IMG/VR virus record: IMGVR_UViG_3300044621_000540
Span: 1-21,472 of that record
DNA length: 21,472 nucleotides
Strand: one strand, 5' to 3'
From: a virus
Shown piece after piece: positions 14,401 through 19,779 of the stretch. Both the position numbers and the translations under genes were made by a program. How positions within the stretch are numbered: the first letter of the stretch is position 1; the number at the start of each line of letters is the position of its first letter. A model generated the notes under the pieces. The model was not told the DNA's origin. It searched no databases and worked only from the letters and a program-made list of their open reading frames with translations.

Positions 14401-17387
14401 ATGATTTCCGCGCTCGCATCATTGCGGTCGAGCAGCGGTGGCTGGAGAAGAGCACCCGTCCGGTCAACGACATGTTGCAGGCGGCCCGTCAGGTCGCTCA
14501 GGACATCATCGGCGATGTCGTTATCCGGACTCTCAATCCGAGGCGCTACGAGGCCGCTGAAGCCGAGGCTGCGCGGACGGCCACCACGGCCTACCGGGAG
14601 CCGCAAGACCGTGTAACGGCGGGACGGGCCGCAGAAACGAGGGCTTACAACGAAGCCATTGCTGCGGGTCAAACTCCATTCGAGGCAACCGTAACGTCTA
14701 CACAGGCCGGCGTGGAGGCCAGTGTCAAGGCTACGGAGCGTCTTGAGGAGTTCCGCGCCACGTACGGCGGACGGGAGCCGGCTGAGGTTGCCCGCCGCGC
14801 CAAGCGCCAGCAGCTCGTCCAGAACCAGTTGGCCCGCGAGGCCATGCTGGCGCGGGAGGAGATCGCCGCCGCCGGCAGGGACTTCCGCAAGTTCTTCCGG
14901 TCGGACGAGAAGTTGGCGAAGACCCGCGACATGGCGCCGATCATGGCGGCCCGGGCCATCCTGTCGTACTACGGGTACGGCAAGCGTGGCGAGTCGCCAG
15001 CCCAGTACCTCGACCAGTTGCGCACCTACGCGCCCGAGCTGTACGACCAAATCGCGCCCATCGTGCTGAAGTCGTTGTCGGGCACGGCGGACTACCGCGA
15101 CCTGACCGTGACTGAGTTCCGGGTGTTGCGCGACACGGTGCAGGCGCTGTGGGCGCAGGCTCGTCGGGACCGCCAGATCACCGTCGAGGGCGAGCGTGTG
15201 GCGCTCGACGTTGTTCTGAAGGAACTGACTGATCGGTTGGAGACCATCGGTGTCGGCGAGCGCGTCGGCCAGCGCCAGGCGCCCGGACCAATTGATCGGG
15301 CCAACCGAACGCTTTTGACGGCTGCTGCCCTTGCTACTCGTGTTGAAACGTGGGCAGACACACTCGATGGCATCGGTGGCCCGGGACCATTCACGAAGTA
15401 TTTGGTACGCCCCGTATTGCAGGCCGTGGACCGATTCAAGGTGGCACGCAACAACTACGTGAAGCGATTTGTTGATCTATTGAACACACTTGAATTGCCG
15501 GTCGGCAAGATCGCTGCACCGGAACTCAACTACACGTTCGGTAACGGAAACGGCGGTATCGGAAAGGCCGAACTGCTCGGAGCCCTGATGCACACGGGCA
15601 ACGAGAGCAACTACAGGAAGTTGTTGCTCGGTCGTGGCTGGGGTGAGCTCGACGCCGACGGCAATCTGGACGACAGCAAATGGCGGTCGTTCGTCAACCG
15701 GATGATCGCCGAGGGCAAGTTGACGAAGGCGGACTACGACTTCGTGCAGTCGATTTGGGATCTGCTTGAGGAAATCAAGCCTATTGCCCAGCGGGCTCAC
15801 TTCGAGATGTACGGCTACTACTTCAAGGAGATCGAAGCTACTGAGGTCGTGACGCCGTTCGGGACGTACCGGGGCGGCTACGTGCCTGCTGCCACCGACA
15901 AGTTCATGGTGCAGGACGCCCGCGTCAAGGACGGCATTGACGAACTGGAGGCCGATTGGCGGAACTCGTTGCCGTCTACCGGGGCTGGATTTACAAAGAG
16001 CCGCGTGGCTGGGTACAACGAGGCTCTGTCGCTCGACCTGAGCGTAATTGCCTCGCATACCGACTCCGTACTGCGATTCAGCATAATTCAGCCGGCAGTA
16101 AAGGACGCAAACAAGCTCCTCACGAATCGTGAGTTCAAGGCATTGTTGGCACGATTCAATCCTGTTGCGTATGAATCGATGCTAAAGCCGTGGCTTATCC
16201 GTACGGCACGTCAACAGGCAGCAATGCCGGGAATGTTCAAGGCGCTTGACCGGGGTTTGAACGGATTGCGCAAACGCGCAGCCCTGTCCATTTTCGTCGG
16301 CAATTTCCGCAACGCAATCTCGAACGCCACGGGTTGGTTCCCGGCAAGTTTGAAAGTACAGCCAAGGAACCTGAAATCTGCGTTCTTGGTGTATATGGGC
16401 GACCGGGGTGGCACTACAAAAACCATCACGGAGCTGTCTCCGTTCATGGCAGAGGTGTTGCAGAGTCAGATGTTTGAACTGCAAACAACGATGAATGACA
16501 TTCTGTTGAACCCAAGCAAATATCAGAAACTCCAGCAATGGTCAGAACAGCATGGTTTGTTCGCCCAGCGTGCAGTTCAGAACGTAGTGAGCATTGTCAC
16601 CTGGCTTGCTAAGTTCAACCAAACAATCGTAGAGATGAAGAAGCAGGGCGCGTCGGAAGCAGAGGCCCAAACGGAAGCCGTCGCGCAGGCCGACTCTGCT
16701 GTGCGCCAGACACAGGGTAGCCAAACACCAGAGAGCATTTCGGCATTTGAGTTTGGAACTCCGTTCTATCGCACGTTCACGCAATTCGGTGGATGGGGAA
16801 ACACGATGGCGAACCTCAATGCTGGCGAATGGGTGAAGACCGTTCGTGATTTGGGTTGGCGTAGCGGCAAGAGCAGATTGATCTATATCTACCTCATGGG
16901 CGTCATGGTGCCCGCGATGGTGGAAGATGCAATCAAGCGCACGTTCAACAGTGACTGGGATCCAGAAGACGATGAAACGTATCTGGACGTGTTCTTGGAC
17001 TGGTTCTTCGGCAGCCAGGCTCGATATGTTGCCGGCCTAATCCCGTTTGGTGGAGCCATTACCACGGCCCTGACGGCTGGCTTTACGGACAATACGTGGG
17101 ACGACCGCATGCTGACGAGTCCGTCCATTAGCGTGCTTGAGGCATCTACGGTTGGCACGTCCAAGGCTGTGGTCGCCATATTCGACGAAGACAAGGATAT
17201 AACCGGCAGGAATGTGCGCGACGTGCTCACCATGCTCACCACATTCACCGGCATCCCGGTGTCGGCGCTCGGTCGCCCCGCCGGATATCTGATCGACGTT
17301 GAACGCGGCGAGATCGAACCCGAATCGACCTACGATATGATCCGGGGGATGATTACGGGCACCGCCACGCCGGAGAGCAAGCGATGA
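8409..17387 (+). CDS. Giant (2992-residue) polyvalent internal virion protein
   Basis: One uninterrupted frame. Order of parts: residues 1-210 mixed, Pro-rich at first; about 212-305 Gly/Ala-rich, membrane-prone; about 454-535 a segment with ITIPTAVYGAKLSGT, frequent in phage polyvalent proteins; about 600-620 GITPEQFYERYP; about 852-980 ADP-ribosyltransferase-like domain; about 1000-1080 a region with EVKQDEVDWSGLTDWL; about 1086-1148 coiled coil; about 1155-1625 a conserved domain of unknown activity; about 1639-1744 zincin-like peptidase with HETAH (1651-1655); about 1780-2440 mainly helical; about 2468-2500 YGYYFKEIEATEV and YRGGYVPA; about 2556-2850 an LPD38-like C-terminal region; then two hydrophobic stretches (about 2822-2842, 2871-2893). 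It occupies the gp16 position, so it is probably packed in the head and ejected. No lytic transglycosylase motif was seen. AAAAGG at 8394-8399 and the TAATG overlap support the start; the stop overlaps spike 1 by ATGA. Confidence 0.85.
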   Translation: MQNEDTPSEVNPFFAIAERMSKPPSSPTMPTDNPFMDLAPSVSTVSQPPAIGSLSAVAGINPDQAAEATKLGTPLGIGQDLALRNMDELRRRSMVASVQRSGMLQNNPRLAQSLLDPVFAAQAHDDLDSLNATSNLFYKVASGIFETRAALLGGWERGFGTVERGELQSRKIFGSATPLDVARLEYLEKRLGDMPPGGVVSMTAEVVAQQLATARSVGTTALIGAAGGAAFGGGVPGAVAGFLSFGAAGLMATTTQTEAGNLYGDMVAEGVDPDTARYAALTGGLLNGIIELAGAKIAAAPFKALASKLMKDAVSSAIAKPTTRAAMAIAGKEYAKQVGTETAEEIGQELVAITSEELAKAFDGVDSEMSLKKAMSRIVDAGIAGFQGSLVLGGIGPTANFVVDVKRADAVAKQQEFFDGLDAAKRDGKLPKRNLDAYEGFLARQAKGTTADTVYVEAEAAAQVLAQSGLSVTELEKVLPGIREQLQNALENGGDITIPTAVYGAKLSGTQLGDALRPHMRLSPEAMSVAQAQEFSRKRDALRQEAQAALAERQEADAAFVESAQKVETTVAEQLRQTGMQDIEVRANAELFRDLAVTQAARMGITPEQFYERYPYRVRGPQAVQGGRVPEAAAVETPIGDEQINLIQTEMAPATVQVQQAIDAKAIDEKQGKQAKDSLRRISRAIENKNAGELAAAVYTAKTRNIPQLAKVIAAADKTLASLSVEVVDPVGMEYLEGTTELEVVAFEPYQEGQTNEATHVVRTLQPIVRQNGQIIQRGQVVVREGSPQYLARQEQVQEAKKAEMRARLVGAQQPLEQAARIDADYLDAVERGDMETAQRMVDEAARASGYTIPVYHFTRSDEPFTSFDLARMQSGPGIWLTSSPEGWYGRRMDLYLNPGKIKNVKSQFDRTWREGELSIEGILEGDLETISQQNINTLRNTKDYDSTFYVATRPEQVKSADPVVYDEAGNVVPLSRRFDITSPKVFEQAAMFEQAPVSPGFYSALAKSVDAIDAKSLAPSGWKERIKGLVNKGEVKQDEVDWSGLTDWLDMQEGKVTKEAVAEFLKNNGVRVERVQLGKTFSGLVKELTTEYDRADAEFQAAKEARRLASEGADDVALNAAEDRFIQARRARAEVSNRLSEAETAANTPSGETKFGQYTLPGGTNYREVLITLPQIDRVIAETAETLLKRGWKVEQTYDELYDVTNAFIYDEKGNRVTAVSNRRGRYSDADLLREQAVLRRQRQQRVSKQQTYKSPHWNDPNVLVHFRLNDRVDAEGKRVLFVEEIQSDWGQAGRKKGFKGRMTVAQIQEAADQDRRRFYSGMGDMSQEEWSALSERVRQWDEQENAAKFAVPLAPFVETTDGWLNLGLKHILLEATQGNYDLVAFVNGEQSAKRYNLSKQVREISWTGYDSRGATKLVTITPLQGNLIEIPIDDRGVAVSTGSQFDGKPLDEILPKEIAEQVMAERSGDIRGDNLKIGGKGMLEFYDKIVPAAITKLLKKYGGEKLGAIATPVPIKTLKTGQFNFQNQEDADAFFNQLDILGFRQLGAPLTWRKFDRPGVGFASVDAETYAIFSRTAAEFGGIEQIKKVERIESVPQQQPSFTVTPEMVKKLESGLPLFQAARAPRGDFDPSKLMTTLREGRDFSTFAHETAHFYLTILADIARSATGPEQTKADMDALLSWFGIEGATPAERLAKWSSLTIDQQRQYHEQFAYSFEIYLHEGKAPSVEMQSLFNQFAAWLKRVYKSIRDELNATYKAQFGRDLPMMNSEIRLVMDRMLATDEQIARAQAVRGMKVMFQTQEQSGMPDAEWAALKILEQEATDAATAELTKATLKELQWYGNAQSKYLREMQSKHDRARKEIREEVSAQVQLEPVYRAMELLKRGVVRSDTGETATAAGISKLDLATVKAIMPADFDPASLKYGKYGMVQEGGLHPDIVADVYGFGSGVELINALLAAKPIKDEINARTDQRMLDENSDLATPEARQAAVDMAIHNDFRARIIAVEQRWLEKSTRPVNDMLQAARQVAQDIIGDVVIRTLNPRRYEAAEAEAARTATTAYREPQDRVTAGRAAETRAYNEAIAAGQTPFEATVTSTQAGVEASVKATERLEEFRATYGGREPAEVARRAKRQQLVQNQLAREAMLAREEIAAAGRDFRKFFRSDEKLAKTRDMAPIMAARAILSYYGYGKRGESPAQYLDQLRTYAPELYDQIAPIVLKSLSGTADYRDLTVTEFRVLRDTVQALWAQARRDRQITVEGERVALDVVLKELTDRLETIGVGERVGQRQAPGPIDRANRTLLTAAALATRVETWADTLDGIGGPGPFTKYLVRPVLQAVDRFKVARNNYVKRFVDLLNTLELPVGKIAAPELNYTFGNGNGGIGKAELLGALMHTGNESNYRKLLLGRGWGELDADGNLDDSKWRSFVNRMIAEGKLTKADYDFVQSIWDLLEEIKPIAQRAHFEMYGYYFKEIEATEVVTPFGTYRGGYVPAATDKFMVQDARVKDGIDELEADWRNSLPSTGAGFTKSRVAGYNEALSLDLSVIASHTDSVLRFSIIQPAVKDANKLLTNREFKALLARFNPVAYESMLKPWLIRTARQQAAMPGMFKALDRGLNGLRKRAALSIFVGNFRNAISNATGWFPASLKVQPRNLKSAFLVYMGDRGGTTKTITELSPFMAEVLQSQMFELQTTMNDILLNPSKYQKLQQWSEQHGLFAQRAVQNVVSIVTWLAKFNQTIVEMKKQGASEAEAQTEAVAQADSAVRQTQGSQTPESISAFEFGTPFYRTFTQFGGWGNTMANLNAGEWVKTVRDLGWRSGKSRLIYIYLMGVMVPAMVEDAIKRTFNSDWDPEDDETYLDVFLDWFFGSQARYVAGLIPFGGAITTALTAGFTDNTWDDRMLTSPSISVLEASTVGTSKAVVAIFDEDKDITGRNVRDVLTMLTTFTGIPVSALGRPAGYLIDVERGEIEPESTYDMIRGMITGTATPESKR
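9040..9325 (+). other. Membrane-prone Gly/Ala-rich region of the giant protein
   Basis: Residues about 212-305 hold two hydrophobic stretches rich in small residues: LIGAAGGAAFGGGVPGAVAG with the following FLSFGAAGLMA, and ALTGGLLNGIIELAGAKIAA. Spacing of Gly and Ala resembles glycine zippers. In an ejected protein these could cross the inner membrane of the host and line a channel. Confidence 0.6.
10962..11350 (+). other. ADP-ribosyltransferase-like (ART-PolyVal type) domain
   Basis: Residues about 852-980 of the giant protein. The first motif is TIPVYHFTRS with H857, the usual NAD-binding His of H-Y-E type transferases. The second is GPGIWLTSSPEGWYG (876-890), where the normal small-aromatic-Phe/Thr pattern is kept as Ile-Trp-Leu-Thr. 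The third is RPEQVKSADP (954-963) with E956, followed by VVYDEAGNVVPLSRRFD. This ending (PEQ.KSADPV.YD..GN..PLS.RF) is characteristic of ADP-ribosyltransferases in phage polyvalent proteins. Such enzymes transfer ADP-ribose from NAD to host targets. Activity here is plausible but unproven. Confidence 0.7.
11400..11650 (+). other. Conserved polyvalent-protein linker domain ('WSGL' region)
   Basis: Residues about 998-1080 of the giant protein. FYSALAKSVDAI is followed by GEVKQDEVDWSGLTDWL (W1043-S-G-L1046) and KVTKEAVAEFLKNNGV. This order, a helical opening, 'GVK..E..WSGL..WL' and 'VTK..V..FL..N.V', recurs in megaproteins of phages between the ADP-ribosyltransferase-like and downstream domains. 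Biochemical role unknown to me. Confidence 0.55.
11871..12945 (+). other. Conserved domain of unknown activity in the giant protein, interrupted by an insertion
   Basis: Residues about 1155-1513. Landmarks: FGQYTLPGGTNYREVLITLP (1156-1175), YKSPHWNDPNVLVHFRLNDR (from 1254), EEIQSDWGQ (1285-1293), PFVETTDGWLNLGLKH, NGEQSAKRYNLSKQV, and GGKGMLEFYDK (1480-1490). The same landmarks occur in many phage megaproteins; I know no proven reaction. Glu-Ile-Gln-Ser-Asp-Trp and Asn-Gly-Glu-Gln are the most constant and are candidates for an active or binding site. About 77 residues between LITLPQ and TYKSPHW appear to be an insertion compared with the family as I remember it. Confidence 0.6.
11937..12167 (+). 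other. AT-richer insertion inside the conserved domain
   Basis: Residues about 1177-1253 separate two landmarks that I remember as close neighbours. It encodes a small alpha/beta-looking unit (TLLKRGWKVEQTYDELYDV, AFIYDEKGNRVTAV) and then an Arg/Gln-rich helix. Hand count in the adjacent stretch 12121-12180 is 26 G+C of 60, against 46 of 60 at 14761-14820 in the same gene. Confidence 0.45.
13323..13640 (+). other. Zincin-type metallopeptidase domain with HETAH motif
   Basis: Residues about 1639-1744 of the giant protein. FSTFAHETAHFYL contains an intact HExxH (H1651, E1652, H1655). About 55 residues on, YHEQFAYSFEIYLHEGKAPS offers H1711, E1712 and E1719 as candidates for the third zinc ligand. 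This pairing of 'TF.HE..H' with 'HE.FA..FE.YL.EGKAPS' is common in phage polyvalent proteins and matches a zinc peptidase layout. It may cut the giant protein itself or a host protein. Confidence 0.65.
16070..16965 (+). other. LPD38-like C-terminal region of the giant protein
   Basis: Residues about 2555-2850. It holds RAALSIFVGNFRNAISNATG, then VVSIVTWLAKFNQTI, VRQTQGS (2765-2771), FEFGTPFYRTFTQFGGWGN (2780-2798) and the hydrophobic RLIYIYLMGVMVPAMVEDAI. The series 'A..VRQTQG', 'GTPF.R.F.QF.G..N' is what I recognise as large polyvalent protein associated domain 38, which usually ends giant ejected proteins of phages. Membrane contact is likely. Confidence 0.6.
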
Positions 17388-19732
17388 CGATTAGCAGCAC
17401 GACGCGAATCGCCGGGCCGTTCATTGGTAATGGGACCGCCAGCGCGTTCCCGTTCACGTTCAAAGTCTTCGCTGCCACGGACTTGGACGTCATCAAGCTG
17501 ACCGTCAGCACGGGCACCGAGAGCACGCTGGTGCTCACGACCGACTACACGGTGACGCTCAACGGCGACCAGAACAGCAACCCAGGCGGCACGGTCACCC
17601 TGACCGCCGGCGCACTGGCGTCGGGATTCACGCTGACGATCACCTCGGACATCGCCAACCTCCAGCCCACCGACCTGACGAATCAGGGCGGGTTCTACCC
17701 AGAGGTCATCACCGACTCGTTGGACCGAGCCACGATCCAGATCCAGCAGATCGCCGACATCGGCGACCGGACGCTGAAGATCCCGATCTCGGACGGCACG
17801 CTCAACATGGAGCTGCCGACGAAGACTGAACGCGCCAACACGTTTCTGTCGTTTGACGCCAACGGTCTGCCGTCGGTGGTGACGGCTGGCTCGAGCGGTG
17901 CACCGGCCACGATCACGCGGCAGGTGTTCAGCGGCACGGGCTCGCAGACGGTGTTCACGCTGGCAAGCGACCCCGGTGCGCTTGGCAACAGCGCCCAGGT
18001 CTACATCGGCGGCGTGTACCAGCAGCGCAGCACGTACACGATTGCCGGCACGACGCTGACGTTCTCGGCGGCTCCGGTTGCTGGGACCAACAACATTGAG
18101 TTCGTGAACTTCCTGACGAGCAACCTTGGCGCGATCAGCGCGGACCTCGTCACCTACACGCCGAGCGGTACGGGCGCGGTCGCCCGCAGCGCGGCAAGCA
18201 AGTTCGGTGAAACGGTCAGCGTGAAGGACTTCGGCGCGGTCGGCGATGGGACAACGGATGACACGGCAGAAATTCAGGCGGCACTTGACGCAGTTCCGGC
18301 CGTCGGCGGATGCGTGTACTTCCCGGCAGGTACATATGTCGTGTCAGCGCCACTCGTCGTTGACTCAAACACCGTCCTAGTTGGCGACGGAATGTATGTG
18401 TCCAAGCTGTCTGCAACCACGGCATTTACGTCATCGCAGGCAATGGTCTACGCGAATGCCGAGAACAACATCACTATTGAGGATCTCGGATTCTTCGGCA
18501 ACACGAACGGAACGCTCGGCGCTGGCACCGGAATTCACTTGAAGAACGGCACCAGGAACCAGGTTCGGAACTGTTACGTTGAGAACACCACGCAAGCAGG
18601 CATCCGTTACGAGGAGCAGAACACGGGGATCATTGAGTCGTGCGTTCTGCAAGCGTGTGGCCGAACCGGATATACGGACAACCACGGCGTGATGGTTTAC
18701 TCGGATGCTGCATCTGCCATCCAGACATACTCCATTAAAGTCTTGTCGAACACAATTGCGACATCGTTCAGGAAGGGAATCACGACATTCTCCAATCTGT
18801 CGCTGTATGACCTTTTGATTTCAGGGAATACCGTTACTGGTTCTGGTCTTGGCAATATCTACATCGGCGGCGACGCAGGGTCAACGCATGACAAAATTCG
18901 TGTCGTTGGAAACTATTGCGAATCAGCGCCAGTAAATATCCAAATTGGATCGACCAGCAATTCTGTGGTCGATGGAAACAACTGCGACAACAATTCCGGC
19001 AGCTCAAATATCGGGTTTGTCAATTCAACCGATTTGGTGATCTCAAACAACGTCGTGCAGAACTCTGCCGTACACGGGATCACTTTCGTTGCGGCTGCCG
19101 GCCAGCGGAACGAGCAGATCGCAATCATTGGCAACATTGTCCGCAATAGCAATCGAACTACTGCTGGGTTTGGAGCTGGTATCAGAATTGACGATACTGA
19201 TGTCGCGCTCGTGGCATCCAACATTGTCGTCGATGATGCCGCCACAACTCGCCAGACTCATGGAATTGTGGACGCATCGACCAACACGAATGTTTCGATC
19301 ACGGACAATGTTGTCCTGAACGCAACATCGGCTCCATATCTGATCCAAACGACCACGGCAATGGTGTCTGCAATCAATCCAGGAACGACGTTTGAGTTCC
19401 GTGGCGGCCTGATTACAAGGCAAGCAGACACGGCATTGGTGAATGGAAACAACAATAACGTCGTCATTCCATCCCAGTGCGGCGTAATGCGAATTACTGG
19501 GCCAACTGGCGCCTATAGCATTACTGGAATTGCTGGTGGCTCACTTGGTCGTGAACTTCTCATCGTCAATGACACGGCGCAAACGTTGACTCTTGAGTTT
19601 AATGACGCTGCAAGTTCTGCCGGCAATAAGCTTTATCCAACTGGTGGAGCGGATATGTCCGTTGGTTCGTATGCATCAAAGCGGTTGGTGTATTCAACAG
19701 TCAACGGTGCGAACTTTTGGGTGACGCCATGA
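17384..19732 (+). CDS. Tailspike 1 with T7-type anchor and beta-helix
   Basis: A 782-residue receptor-binding protein. Residues 1 to about 150 (TTRIAGPFIGNGTASAFPFT, DLTNQGGFYPEVI) match the N-terminal domain that attaches T7-like fibres to the tail. About 184-250 is a small beta unit (TRQVFSGTGSQTVFTLA, TLTFSAAPVAGTNNIEFVNF). From about 277 KDFGAVGDGTTDDTAEIQAA and YFPAGTYVVSAPLV begin a pectate-lyase-like parallel beta-helix, with Asn/Gly-rich coils to about 665. The last about 100 residues (RITGPTGAYSITGIAGGS, RELLIVNDTAQTLTLEF) form a beta-rich cap typical of phage fibres. Such spikes usually trimerise and bind or degrade capsule or O-antigen; the glycan is unknown. Composition shifts to AT-richer after the conserved N-terminal part. 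ATGA overlap with the giant gene; GGAGAG (17372-17377) is the binding site. Confidence 0.88.
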   Translation: MTISSTTRIAGPFIGNGTASAFPFTFKVFAATDLDVIKLTVSTGTESTLVLTTDYTVTLNGDQNSNPGGTVTLTAGALASGFTLTITSDIANLQPTDLTNQGGFYPEVITDSLDRATIQIQQIADIGDRTLKIPISDGTLNMELPTKTERANTFLSFDANGLPSVVTAGSSGAPATITRQVFSGTGSQTVFTLASDPGALGNSAQVYIGGVYQQRSTYTIAGTTLTFSAAPVAGTNNIEFVNFLTSNLGAISADLVTYTPSGTGAVARSAASKFGETVSVKDFGAVGDGTTDDTAEIQAALDAVPAVGGCVYFPAGTYVVSAPLVVDSNTVLVGDGMYVSKLSATTAFTSSQAMVYANAENNITIEDLGFFGNTNGTLGAGTGIHLKNGTRNQVRNCYVENTTQAGIRYEEQNTGIIESCVLQACGRTGYTDNHGVMVYSDAASAIQTYSIKVLSNTIATSFRKGITTFSNLSLYDLLISGNTVTGSGLGNIYIGGDAGSTHDKIRVVGNYCESAPVNIQIGSTSNSVVDGNNCDNNSGSSNIGFVNSTDLVISNNVVQNSAVHGITFVAAAGQRNEQIAIIGNIVRNSNRTTAGFGAGIRIDDTDVALVASNIVVDDAATTRQTHGIVDASTNTNVSITDNVVLNATSAPYLIQTTTAMVSAINPGTTFEFRGGLITRQADTALVNGNNNNVVIPSQCGVMRITGPTGAYSITGIAGGSLGRELLIVNDTAQTLTLEFNDAASSAGNKLYPTGGADMSVGSYASKRLVYSTVNGANFWVTP
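18215..18289 (+). repeat. Spike linker repeat, copy 1
   Basis: A 25-codon segment beginning VSVKDFGAVGDG, at the entry to the beta-helix of spike 1. It matches 19876-19950 in spike 2 at 58 of 75 bases by hand alignment without gaps. Shared ancestry or recombination between spike genes is the likely reason. Confidence 0.75.
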
Positions 19733-19767
19733 CCTCCACCCACACCGAAGAACTGTTCCTCGCCTGA
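19729..19767 (+). CDS. 12-codon mini reading frame at the spike 1 / spike 2 junction
   Basis: ATG at 19729 overlaps the spike 1 stop as ATGA and reads MTSTHTEELFLA before TGA at 19765-19767. The frame is the same as that of spike 2, whose ATG is 51 bases (17 codons) on from this one. There is no strong ribosome binding site at either ATG. It may be a translated leader that feeds ribosomes to spike 2 by coupling, or a relic of a longer spike 2 N-terminus broken by a nonsense change. Coding status unproven. Confidence 0.35.
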   Translation: MTSTHTEELFLA

Positions 19768-19779
19768 CGGACTCCAACC

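Noticed and set aside
8409-17387. An intein or two fused genes as the cause of the great length
   Set aside because: I saw no intein splice-junction motifs and no internal start with a strong ribosome binding site at a domain edge. Giant proteins of this architecture are known in phages.
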